Of a DNA stretch of 64,000 bases, positions 12,760-22,940 are shown piece after piece. The stretch's first letter is position 1; each line of letters begins with the position of its first letter. The position numbers and the translations under genes are program-made. The stretch is from Onthophagus taurus (Eukaryota; Arthropoda; Insecta; Coleoptera; Scarabaeidae): positions 38,817,001-38,881,000 of the forward strand of contig NC_091972.1 in the NCBI RefSeq assembly GCF_036711975.1. The letters run 5' to 3'. The notes beneath the pieces are model-generated. The model was not told where the DNA came from, did no database searches, and saw nothing but the letters and a program-made list of their open reading frames with translations.

Positions 12760-13848
12760 CCCAGTAAACAAATTTGCGTTTCAGAAACATTTCTAATACA
12801 TATTATTGAAACATGAAATGTTTCTTCGACATATTTCTGAACCATAGTTGAAACGTGTCTGAAACTGCTAATCCGGCCCTTTTTATGTTTCATTGAAACG
12901 TTTCTATTGAAACGTTTCTGCAACATACAGGTGACAATTACGGTACATTACTTAAATGTTTCATTAACGGGTTTGAATTATTTCTGAAATGTAAATACGT
13001 TTACCAATCTACGAAAATGTGTAATAGTATATTGAAAAACAAGTTTCGTAAGACACGTTTGAAATGCACGAATTCAAGCTGAAAAACGAGTGGCGAAGCC
13101 ACGAGCTTGAAAATAGAAATTTGAATTGACAATTAGAAACTGTCAAAACACAAAATGTATTCACCTGACAAAAATGTTTGATGTACACCTCCCAAAATAA
13201 GAGAAATTGCTCATAGTTCAATGTCCTCATCATTGTGGACCTTGTATTCGATGCTAAGAACGCGTTTAAACATCCATAGACAAACATTGTCACATTGACA
13301 ACTAGAAAAATTAACGACCCAATGTCACCAACTTGAACTGGTTCCATAAAATGTTACTAAAATCTCATTACAGCATCGGATGCTGTAAGGAGTCTCATTA
13401 CAGCACCCGTTTGAGTACTGTTATAGCTTTCATTACCGTCGTGAATTACAAAAAATTCTTTACATAGGTCTCTTTCTTTTTAATAGTGTTCACTAGCTGT
13501 ATTTTCATTAACTAAACCTAGTGGTGATATATAAAAAAACTTGTGCCATTCTAAACCAATATTCGAACGAATCGAACTGAGAACAGAACAAAACACACAA
13601 TTGAACAAGACGTGACAAGACGCTGAACGCGTCAGCGCGATGAAGATATTCCAGTTATGTTTCAGACACATTTGTAAAGAAATGTTTCAAATGAAATGTT
13701 TCTGCTGCATATTTTGGTGATATTTCATAAATATTCCTACTGAAATGTATTTGATACATATCTTTAGATACGTTTCGTAAAAATAAGTTCTAAAATGTTT
13801 CATTTAATTCACTGTACGTTAAAATTGAAATGTTTCTTGTTTACTGGG
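12760..13848. mobile_element. 1.09 kb element with CCCAGTAAACAA ends and subterminal repeats
   Basis: CCCAGTAAACAA at the left and its exact inverse TTGTTTACTGGG at the right bound this interval. Next to both ends are many copies of GAAACATTTC-like motifs in both orientations, a pattern seen in non-autonomous DNA transposons where the transposase binds subterminal repeats. The interior contains minus-strand open stretches (13347-13009 and 13671-13480) without recognisable homology. The superfamily cannot be decided from the ends alone. Confidence 0.6.
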
Positions 13849-14365
13849 TGTTGAAATGATGTTTTGCGAAATGTTTGATATCTTACGAAGCTATCAAACA
13901 TGCTCGTATTAAATAATAACCTCTGGGATGCTAATCTTAATTTTTTGTTGATCACTCGACTTTTTATGCCATTGTTTAAATATCCATTAAGCTTAAAAAT
14001 CTGCGTATTAGTTTATGTCCAATTGAGAAGCTGCAGCAAGAAGAGGGGAGGTCCATTTATTTGAGATTTTTCCCTATTTTCTTGCTACATAGGATCAACT
14101 CCTTTTTATCGGTGGGACAAGAAAAAGGCAGCACCAAGGGCAATCCCTTTCTTCCCCCTATACGATATCGCGTATTGTAACTAGTTAGAGGTTATGTTTT
14201 GTTTGTTTATATTATAAAAAAATAATGAGTAACGAGGAATTTGGTTATATCTTTGGGTTCATCCCACGACCATTAAAGTAGATGGTGTAGATGTGAATTC
14301 AAATATTGAATGGGAATAAAAAGAAAGTAGAAAATGATGTAATGACATAATGATAAATACTTCTC
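13849..14365. other. Intergenic between relics and gene F
   Basis: Nothing is recognised beyond AT-rich sequence. The poly(A) region of gene F begins at the right edge. Confidence 0.35.
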
Positions 14366-14371
14366 TTTAAT
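14366..14371 (-). terminator. Candidate poly(A) signal of gene F (ATTAAA)
   Basis: On the minus strand, ATTAAA occurs about 60 bp after the gene F stop codon. It is a common variant of AATAAA and no better signal is nearer. Confidence 0.4.
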
Positions 14372-14429
14372 ATTAAAAACATTTAAAACTTAGTACAAAA
14401 TACAACTTTATCTTAAAATATTAAATTCA

Positions 14430-15518
14430 TTACATTCCACCATAATTATTACAAAAATCCGGACACCTTGAAGTATCAAATTGGGATTCATAACATCCCG
14501 AACAAGGATATTGGGGCACCCCGCATCCAAAATAAGGCCAATTTCGTCCAAACGCGCACATCGGACGTTGTTGGGCCGAATAAAACACTTCATTTTGGCA
14601 TCCTGAATTTATCCCTTCGTCGCATACTTCTTCCACGTACGGATGTATTACTTGATTTGATTGACAAACATTATTACAAACCCTTTGAGTTTGATAAAAA
14701 CAGTTTATGTAAGGTATTCTTTGTTGTGGCACGCATTGTCTTGGGGTTGCTATTGTACAACAAGGTGTTGAATCTGGTTGAGGGAAAGGAATCTGATAAG
14801 GTATCGAGTAAGGAAAAGAATTGGGATAAGAATTAGGATAAGGATTGGGCGTATTAGGCGTAATATCCGGTTGATTTATAGTTTGTATAAATCTCTGATA
14901 ATCACCACCATAATAAGTTCCATGATTACCACGTTGCGATGTTAGCACTGTAATGTTATTAAAAGATGTTGTGTTAACATCGACGGGGATATGAATTTCA
15001 TTCGTGTTGTTGATTTCATTATAAACTTCTAAAATCGTTTTGATGTGAGTTGTGGTGTTTTGCGAACTAGATTGATGTCCGGATTTTCCATCTACTTTAT
15101 CTTCGCATGATTTTCTACAACTTCTCCTACAATCGCTGTTTGAACATGCGGAATGGCATGTTCTATAACAACAATAGTGAGTTTGGCAGGTTTGTTGGGT
15201 GTGGCAACAACTGTTACAGTTGTCACTACAACCACTATTAGAACATTGATTGCAGTCACAATTATCGCAGTTTGAAGAACAGCAATTATTACACGTTTCG
15301 GAACATCCACCATAAGAACATTCCTCACATTCGCATTGACTACAATCGTTAGAACAATCCGTGTCTCTTTTTTGCCTTTTAACACAATCAATGTATGTCG
15401 TATAATCCGAAGGGTCGCATGCTTCTTTTAAGTTAGTTTTAGATTCTGTACAATCTAAATTATTTAATCTCCACGCGATTATCGGTGTTAATAGGAGCGT
15501 TAAGTAAATGTACTTCAT
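14430..15518 (-). CDS. Gene F: secreted Cys-rich protein with CC/WPY module
   Basis: This is an intact 362-residue frame in one coding exon. Residues 1-15 form a signal peptide (KYIYLTLLLTPIIA core). Residues 33-51 hold YTTYIDCVKRQKR, ending in an R-x-K-R furin-type site. Residues 55-138 are extremely Cys-rich (CxxC, CC and CRRSCRKSC patterns). An Asn motif follows (INNTNEIHIPVDVNTT, about 169-184), then a Pro/Tyr/Ser linker. The next module is CCTIATPRQCVP...CFYQTQRVCNNVC (253-285), with C-x5-WPY-x2-C at 321-332. The order matches gene G, and the last module also occurs in gene D. The acceptor TTCAG directly precedes ATG, which supports this start. The protein is probably secreted and disulfide-rich; the function is unknown. 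Confidence 0.88.
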   Translation of the reverse strand: MKYIYLTLLLTPIIAWRLNNLDCTESKTNLKEACDPSDYTTYIDCVKRQKRDTDCSNDCSQCECEECSYGGCSETCNNCCSSNCDNCDCNQCSNSGCSDNCNSCCHTQQTCQTHYCCYRTCHSACSNSDCRRSCRKSCEDKVDGKSGHQSSSQNTTTHIKTILEVYNEINNTNEIHIPVDVNTTSFNNITVLTSQRGNHGTYYGGDYQRFIQTINQPDITPNTPNPYPNSYPNSFPYSIPYQIPFPQPDSTPCCTIATPRQCVPQQRIPYINCFYQTQRVCNNVCQSNQVIHPYVEEVCDEGINSGCQNEVFYSAQQRPMCAFGRNWPYFGCGVPQYPCSGCYESQFDTSRCPDFCNNYGGM

Positions 15519-15570
15519 CTGAATTGAAACGAAAATTAAAATAATTGATGATTAAGATTTTATTTCTTAC
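15519..15570 (-). other. 5' UTR intron of gene F (52 bp)
   Basis: The minus strand shows donor GACG|GTAAGA and acceptor TTTCAATTCAG joined directly to ATG. The 5' exon is about 15571-15598. Confidence 0.75.
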
Positions 15571-15595
15571 CGTCAGGTTAAACTACACAAAATAA

Positions 15596-15632
15596 ACTGA
15601 AACACTTAGATAATTCAATCTACAATATATAT
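15596..15632 (-). promoter_or_regulatory. Core promoter of gene F
   Basis: A TATATAT box (15626-15632) lies about 30 bp upstream of a TCAGT initiator (15596-15600, read on the minus strand). This spacing fits an arthropod TATA/Inr promoter and gives a very short 5' exon. Confidence 0.65.
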
Positions 15633-15639
15633 GCGATAC

Positions 15640-16050
15640 GTTTAAAAAAATCATAATCTTCGCGAATGCACCAACCTTGATGCGGAATTTTATTTTACTC
15701 GCTCCAATTAAGTCGGCTAAGAAAACATATCATTCGGAAAATGTACCTGATAAGAAGTTGTAGGGAATTTAGAAAAATCGTTGGTTGCGTTTGTGGTTTA
15801 CTTTCGTGATCTTATTTGACTCATTTAATCCTAAAAAAAATAAATAAATAAAAATTAAGTGAATAAGACAAAAATGAATAAATTAAATTTTAAATAAAAT
15901 TTATTATTTTATTCATTAAATAATTAATGGCAGCATTAAATCTATAAAATTTGACCGATTTTCTTCCGAAAAAATCTTTCATATCTAATCGACACTGTGC
16001 GGCGTTGTATGAAATCACTTATTCGTTTAAATTTAGAAATTAGGTTAATA
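15640..16050. other. Intergenic between gene F promoter and gene A end
   Basis: AT-rich sequence with no gene recognised. It probably contains upstream regulatory DNA of gene F. Confidence 0.35.
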
Positions 16051-16052
16051 AT

Positions 16053-16058
16053 TTTATT
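16053..16058 (-). terminator. Candidate poly(A) signal for gene A (AATAAA)
   Basis: On the minus strand AATAAA occurs about 55 bp after the stop codon of the last gene A module exon. This supports that exon being terminal. Confidence 0.55.
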
Positions 16059-16113
16059 GAAATTGAATTGATTAATTGTGAAGAATTTATGTTGTCGTTT
16101 CATTCTGTACTTT

Positions 16114-19100
16114 TTATGTTGCTCCTAACAAAGGATATTGGCAAAATTGTTGACATGGCATCGGATGGCGGCAATTGTTGCAATCTATAGAGTTATAAAA
16201 CATAATTAGAAAAATTCATTTAAAGTAAGGGGTTCTTATGGTTTACTTACAGACACTGCAAGTTTTTGCACAAGACATGTGTTGTTGGCACCCACTGCAA
16301 ACTAAGAATAATAAAATTTATTATGTTTTAATTTCTGGCGATTATTTTGAAACTTGAAACGATCTTTACTGACTTTTTAACAGTAAATTCATTTAAATTT
16401 ACTGTTGCAAATAGTATTTGAAATTAATTTGAAAAGTTTTAAAGACTCGACGAAATTGTAATCTAAAAAGAAGATCCTGATCATAATATAAGGTCTGATA
16501 CATCGACTAGCTATGAAATATTAATGCAAAAACCATGATATGGATTATAAACATTAGCTCTTTAAGGCCCACTTTTACCATCCTCCTGATAAACTATCTA
16601 GAGGTTACGTAGTTGCCATGGTTACGGTGGTTTTAAGCATTCTCATTGGCTAAGGCTCGTTACTATCATCTTCTGGTTAAGCTATCTAAGGGATTATTAC
16701 CACGGTTACGGCTATTTTGTGCGCTCTGATTGGGTAGTAGATGGGTTTATCTATAAGATAAATTTAACTAAAAGATGGTAGTAATGGACCTAAGAGTTGG
16801 ATTTATCTATGGGATAAATTTATCAAGAGGTGGTAAAAGTGGGCTTAAGTAATTTTGCTTGAAAGATAAGTAGGTTACCGGAATATATATGAACATAGAC
16901 GAATGCAATCTAACGAACCACAAATATTTGTTATATTTTCAACCTACCAGGATATTGATGAGTCCATAAGGCCATTTAGTCTAGACAATATCAGTTTTAC
17001 AAGACATGTATGGACTAAAAACAATATTACAATAATTAAAGATGGTAGCTACATTGTAGAACACTAGTGAGTTACACACTTACATACAAACTAACGTCAG
17101 CTCCAAATATGAAAAAACAAGCGACATGAACTGTGATCATCTTCACAGATATCCAGTCCCTCAGTTATTCTACTACAAAACTTCTTTGGTAGAATATCAA
17201 TTAATCACTCAAAGCCAATGGTAGTAGAATGGTCATCCGGTACAAAATCAAAAATAAAGCTGTGTATCATCAGCGTACAAGTAATAAGAACAATAGCTTA
17301 ACTTTTGAAACAGGTCATTGATGTAAGGTGTAAGTAAAATTGGCTCCATGTTAGAGGCAGTTATGTAACTATTAAGAGAACAACTAGTCCGAGAACCATT
17401 TTTTTTCTGTCAAGTAACCATATAGACAGCGTTCATTTCAGAGACTTGCTTTTCCAATATGAATGTCATCAAGATACAGTGATATGATATCTGCTGAACC
17501 ACTTACCCGAGTGAACATGCTCTAAGGAGGTACTTCCAAGGAAACTAGATCAGAAAGTATGTAATGGAAGCCACCATAGTTGCCTCAAGGTTTATCATTG
17601 GAGGAAGCTTTGCAGTTAAACACATAGCATAGGGTTCGCAATTGATAACACCTGGTAAAGGCAGCGAATTGTTGAGTGGTATTAACTTAGCAAACTGTAC
17701 TTATCATTCAGGTGAGCCTACTTATTTGCCAACCGACAACCAGACGGTGTCGGATCTGCTGGCCTTCTGAATAACATATATAATATAAGACCACATCAAG
17801 AAAGTAATGAAGCAACATTTTAGTAAAAACTATGCTGATTTGGACAAGTTTAGACTAATGCTAGAAAACCTAATTTGTTTAAATGTAAGATGATCTTGAG
17901 GCTTAACCCCAAAATCTTATAGCACAAAATCGAGCAGCTGCAAAGGAGGCTACTCCTGTAGCAAAAGAACAGTCTCCTTTATTTCGTTTTTATTAGAATT
18001 TTGTAGCTCATTGTTGAAGTACGTGGCAATTTAGCCACTCATCTTTAAAAAAATATTGAAAGGTAAAGTTTTGGCATCGTGTTGAATATTAAATAAACGG
18101 CTTGACGAATCAGAATTCTAGTTTGCAAAGTACCTACATGTGTACTGAATAAGTCGTTCAAATTTGAAAAGAATTAGTTCGATAGATTTCGAGATATTGA
18201 TATGATAAAAAAAAGAAGAAAAGCAAGAAGCAGAACATGGTATAAATCCAGAAACGCCACAGTCAAAAGAAAATTTAACCGAATGGGCAATTAAACCAGA
18301 ACTTACCAGAATTTAATCATAGATGCTTCGAAAAATATCTTAATGGTTAAAGTCCGGAAGCAGGTAGAGACTAGATATGCAAATAAAAACATTCATCATG
18401 TTGATATACTTGTTTAATGCTTGCTTGAGATTGAAGCTTGTCTCGCAATGTTTTAAGATTACCCAGATAATTATGCTTAAAAAACTTGACAATCGCCGAT
18501 TTGCAAAATGCATCTATTTCGTTGTTTCCTGCCATTTCCAAATGATTTGAAAGATTACTGTTAATAACTCATCAACATATCAGATTTCCAGATTGGATTT
18601 TGTAATCGCCATTCTACAATAGATAACGTGATACTCGTAAATAAAGTATTTGAAGAGCAAAAATACTGTTTCAAAGACGTTTGACATGATGTGACACCAG
18701 AGACTTGTCTACAACAAACTACTGGAATCATATTTTTCTGAAAGACAGTTTGAAGTGTTACATGATGGGGTAAAGTTAACATTCAAACCAACCTTGGCTA
18801 GAGTTTCACTCCAATATCTACTGTTTATTGCAGATATTCCTATTTCAAATTGATAACATCGTTGCTATGGTAAAAGTTTCAACTCAAATGGACTCAGCTG
18901 GAAATCGGTCCATGCCTATTTTGTGATAACCTGTGTTTCTTGGATTTCTCGAGCAGATTGTATAAAATATCTCGATTTTAATGGCAGATTGAACTGGACG
19001 CATGATGTTAGACAAAAAGCTAAGCAGATTAGACTCAAAAGTAGACATATATTAGCCGGTAGATGCTTCCAACTTGATCTGCGATCAAAAAGACTAGTTT

Positions 19101-22100
19101 ATCGGTCTATAATTAAGTCTAATTAATTGATCATTCAAGTAGCCAAACAATTTCTTAGACTGATTACCATTGCTTATCGTTACATTGCGAACTGCATGAT
19201 TACCTCAAACCCAAATAGGTCTACGAAGAGATCCAAAATATCACAGCGACACACGTAAAAAACCTGATGCGATATTCCAACGTTGAAGTCATTCAGCTCA
19301 TGGGCAATATCAAAGAACTCAGAAGATCGAAGGAAACTAAACTTAATCAACTTTTATAGTGTCAGGATTAAATTTAGTTTAAATTTATAAAAGGATTTCA
19401 AAAATTTCATCCACGATTTGTTATAAGGCTAATCGCAGTTAGACAGAACCCGAATTATGTCTTATTCTCCTTCTACTCTTCATGAAGTTCAACGATGGCT
19501 TTTTGGTTGATTAAAGTCAAGTTCTTGTTGTGTTCCATGCAGGAATCACCTCGAACAGTAAACAAAACTTTCACACAATGCAATCTTATTTTTGTTTGAG
19601 GATGTAAATGTTAAAGAAGTAGTTATAAATAAATAAATAAGCGTTATTGCATGTAGAGAACATTTTCCATAGATGGATAGGACAGCTTTGTTTACGTTTG
19701 TTGTTTTCTCTGAGACAAAAAATATAAATAGGTTCTATCATCTTTCTTGCCACTGACGTGAGATGTTTGAGAACGCTGTATACAAGTGGGCTGTGTTAGA
19801 TAAATACTGCAACATCTGTTCCTGGTTGCCAAGAGATTGATATCATCATCAGCACGACTCTATGTTTCTATGGTGACGATTTTCATTCAAATTGTTCTTC
19901 TTTGCGGTAGCCATATTGGCTTGATCTACGCATTCTGTTCTGTCAGCATTTCTTGTGTCAACCAGTTATCTTTCAATGTTTTTAGAGGTCCCCACCATCC
20001 TTTTGGTTTCCGCTATCTCTGTTCGCACCTTCACAGCATATATCATTATCCATACTTTGGTCCTGGTAGATATGCAGTTGTTTCTCCAGATCTTAGTGAT
20101 TCTTAGTACTATTTTGAGTGATTTGTTGACCTGTTTTTTACATTTTTCTTGGATTTTCTATAAGACGGGCTTATGCCCAAATAAATGTAGTCTGTTAATT
20201 GTCTTATCATGTTTCCTATCATGTTGTCCTATCATCTAACTTTAAACTCGGCATCATATTGCGTTAATATTTCTAAATGTTTTTCCCATTCATCATATAG
20301 TCACATCTGTAAACGTATTATGGAGTTACCAGCTGTCTGAGCTTCTAAAGTGTACAGGTTTTGCAAATAGAACTTCTGGCATTGGCTTTGTAACCGACCA
20401 AAATATAAAATATGTATAAAATATAAAAATATTTGCATTTGCACATGCAAGAACATGTGTGCCACAAATCAAGAGGTTTATGTCAGCAAACAACTTAAAG
20501 AATTCTTTGAAATTCAAATTCATCAAAATCTTACGAGCCACTGCCATTCGTCTTCTTTGAAGTAGATTACAACATTATTATTTCAGCCATCCTTAAAAGA
20601 TTTTAATAGATAACTTTTATAATCTGAATTTTATGGAACACCTGTATATATAACATCTTTTTTTTTTAGTTTCTTTTCTTACATTTTAAAGGTTCAAAAA
20701 TCTTTTTGTAAGTACTTACTCGTTCCTAAATGTTGTTGACAATTCGAAAAACATTGAGTATTTGGTTGGCAACGTTGACACACTAAATAAAAAATAAAAC
20801 TTAATTCCTTTTAATACACACCTTTCAATACTTACATGAGTTGTAATGTGCATTGCACGATGAAGCACAAGGAAGGTGACCACCACAATTTTGGCACACT
20901 AACAATTAAAAATCTTTTTATAATTATTAAAAAATTATTTTTATTTCACTTACTTGTGTTCATAAAATGAGAACAAGTTTGGTGACACGGCATATGAAAT
21001 TGGCACTTTGGGCAAACTATAAATAAAAAAAATTTAGACTTCTAAAAAATTATCGTGTTCGTTTATCTTACCAACTTCAAAGTGTGGTCTGCAATTTTGG
21101 AAACATGCCAAGTGATTTTGATGGCAATTTTGGCAAGCTGAAATGAAACGATATCAGTTTGATGTGGTAAATTATTCATTATATTACTTACATGGTATTA
21201 TTACTGGATATGGAACTGGTACTTGAACAGGAATGTGAACCGGGTTGTTAACAACTTGAATCTCCTTAAATGGTACGGGAACCGGAGTCAATTTATCGAC
21301 AACGATCGGTACACTAACAACGTTTTCAATATAATGGGGTACTGGAACTGGAACTCCAACCGGTTTTTCAACAACCGTTGGTACTTGCACTGGTACGTGC
21401 TGGGTTATGTATTCCGTGTGTTTAACAGGATAAGGCATTGGAATTGGTTTATCAATATACGTTGGAACATTTACTAATATATACTTGTAGTGAGTTTGAT
21501 TAAATGGTATGTAATAAGGAATTGGTCTATCAACTGGTACTTGTACTGGGTATACTATAGGCCTATCTACGGGTGATAATACAGGTACGTATTGGGTGTT
21601 ATTAATGAAATACGGCACTGGTTTTACAATTGGTACTTCTACTATTTTCTCAATAATTTTAGTTTCATTAGATGGAACCGGAACGTATACTTTTTTCTCT
21701 ACAACTTTTTCCACTTCAACTAGTACTGGTCTATCAATATAATACGGAACTCGAATTATTTGTACGTTAGTACCATTAGGTCCTTCATTAATTTGTGAAG
21801 ATTTGCGATCTGCTACAGAATGTACTAATATATTATTTTCGTTAATAGTTGTTACATTAATAGGGTTATGCAAAGTATTGTTTTGGTTAATTTCGTTTGA
21901 AATTGTAACTGTAAGATTCGATTGGTTTGGCACAGATTTCTTGTCATTAACGATAACCGTTTTTTGTGTAGAATCAATTAATTCAGTTTCGGATTCCGTT
22001 TTATTACTGGAACAAATGATGTCTTCACAGTTGCAGTTGTTGCAGCGGTTACAACACGGTGGGTTTTCATAACAACAGGTTTCAATTGAACAACTCGAAC

Positions 22101-22176
22101 AACATCTCCTATTACAATGTGCGAAAGTTAGGGATATAATTGGAAGAAGGAGTAAAAAGGTTATTAGATATCTCAT
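16114..22176 (-). CDS. Gene A: secreted Cys-rich/Val-Pro-repeat protein with Cys-module microexons
   Basis: Proposed exons on the minus strand are 22176-21192, 21137-21072, 21016-20954, 20898-20836, 20782-20720, 16301-16251 and 16184-16114. They give 453 residues. Residues 1-19 are a signal peptide, and 20-55 are Cys-dense (CCSSC, CCNRCNNCNC). NNTLHNPINVTTINENNI lies near 99-116, and 142-328 are Val-Pro repeats (VPVDRPIPYYIP, VQVPTVVEKP). Six small exons each add one module of the type C-x2-C-x5/6-C-x3-C. All coding introns are phase 1 with GT/AG borders, and every junction restores a codon. The first five exons are close together. The last two lie 4.4 kb away and could instead be remnants of a neighbour, but phase, module type and the ending shared with gene B favour one gene. 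The function is unknown. Confidence 0.75.
16562..16848. mobile_element. TTAA-flanked MITE inside the gene A intron
   Basis: TTAAGGCCCACTTTTACCA at the left matches the inverse of the right end, GGTAAAAGTGGGCTTAA, over about 28 bp including GATAAA. TTAA at each end suggests a piggyBac-type target. The interior has weaker internal copies of the end (for example near 16770-16795). Confidence 0.65.
17050..17420 (-). mobile_element. LINE reverse transcriptase fragment (YADD)
   Basis: On the minus strand near 17345-17240, the frames read PYINDLFQKLSYCSYYLYADDTQLYF. This contains the Y-A-D-D catalytic motif and the preceding YIND pattern of CR1/L2/jockey-type RTs. Stops follow. It lies within the long gene A intron. 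Confidence 0.7.
18950..19370 (+). mobile_element. Jockey-type LINE C-terminal fragment
   Basis: The plus-strand frame 18923-19126 reads KYLDFNGRLNWTHDVRQKAKQIRLK, then DLRSKRLVYRSIIK. This is the connection region after the RT palm in jockey-like ORF2. Shifted frames to about 19350 give EEIQNITATHVKNLMRYSN, the typical C-terminus. It is a dead fragment. Confidence 0.7.
19800..20240. repeat. Dispersed repeat shared with 59400-59870
   Basis: The phrase ggtagatatgcagttgttt and flanking text recur at about 59730, with looser similarity over several hundred bases. It is probably a decayed transposon. No conserved protein was recognised in its open stretches. Confidence 0.45.
20720..21137 (-). repeat. 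Array of four Cys-module exons in gene A
   Basis: Exons of 66, 63, 63 and 63 bp are separated by introns of about 53-56 bp. Each exon starts with two bases, encodes one module (for example CPKCQFHMPCHQTC or CQNCGGHLPCASSC) and ends one base into the next codon. Such symmetric exons can be added or lost without disturbing the frame. Confidence 0.8.
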
Positions 22177-22237
22177 CTAAATTGAAAATAAAAATTTTTT
22201 TTAATAAAAAAAGTAATTAATTAATTCTAAATCTTAC
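22177..22237 (-). other. 5' UTR intron of gene A (61 bp)
   Basis: Donor GCAAG|GTAAGA and acceptor TTTTCAATTTAG flank this interval, and the acceptor abuts ATG. The same arrangement is seen in F, E and B. Confidence 0.75.
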
Positions 22238-22244
22238 CTTGCGA

Positions 22245-22410
22245 AAACGATGAACTCTAAATTCAATTAATCCAAGTTCATACTGTCTAAGATCAGTTTA
22301 CTACTGACCAATCTTTTTAAAAATTTCTAAACTTAAGCTTTCTCCCACATTCTTTCCGAAATAAAAATAGTTTCTTTTTTCAAGCCAAATCTCCCACATT
22401 TATAATAAAT
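22245..22410 (-). promoter_or_regulatory. Gene A upstream block shared with gene E
   Basis: On the minus strand a TATAAATG box (22404-22397) is followed by GGAGATTTGGC, AATGTGGGAGAAAGC, TTTTTAAAAAGATTGGTCAG and ACTGATCTTAGAC. The same words occur in the same order upstream of gene E (27775-27640), and the distance from TATA to ATG is nearly equal in both (about 225 bp). Confidence 0.65.
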
Positions 22411-22439
22411 TTGTTGGTAATATATACTTTTTTTTTCTG

Positions 22440-22940
22440 TAATTCCAATTTGTTACACAACAAATATGTTTAATTTGAAGGTCGTGTTGAAATATTATTA
22501 AACTAGTTAAATCTACGTTTCGGTGAAATTACATAACCTTTTTTACGTTTATTTTCACATTTTTGCTAGTTACGAAAAAATATGCGCGAATACTTGCATG
22601 TATCATGGTTGATGTGAGAGACATCAAACATGATGTTTAGGTATGTGATGAGCAAGATCTTGAGGGAGACAAAGACAGTCACTGACAAATACCGTGGATT
22701 AGGTTAAGAGATGTCAGTGAAGACGCAAAGGAAAGCCATAATGATATTGAGGTAAACCTAGTATACATAGATATCAAAGACGATGTTTAGGATCATCCAA
22801 TACTGCGATAACAGATGATGACTACAATCTTGAAATATATCACAATAATGTGGAGAGATATCATAGACAATTACGACGAAGGTAAGGATCTATGTTGATG
22901 AATATCACTGAAGACATTGAAGGATACTGCTACAACGTTT
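22440..22940. repeat. Left part of a degenerate GATGTT-rich repeat field
   Basis: From about 22600 the sequence consists of eroded phrases like gatgtttagg, atatcaaagacgatg and gagagatg. It continues after the Penelope-like insertion at 24250. Confidence 0.5.

Noticed and set aside
13009-13347. Possible membrane protein (minus strand, 112 codons)
   Set aside because: Hydrophobic but no recognised family, and inside a non-autonomous element; the evidence is too weak to call a gene.
15092-15391. Minus-strand Val/Ile/Asn-rich open frame
   Set aside because: Shifted frame of the gene F Cys block, with no signal or family support.
19837-20239. Hydrophobic plus-strand open frames
   Set aside because: The region recurs at 59400-59870 with broken frames, so it is a repeat rather than a gene.
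21223-21477. Plus-strand Asn/Arg/Trp-rich open frame
   Set aside because: Antisense of the gene A Val-Pro repeat.
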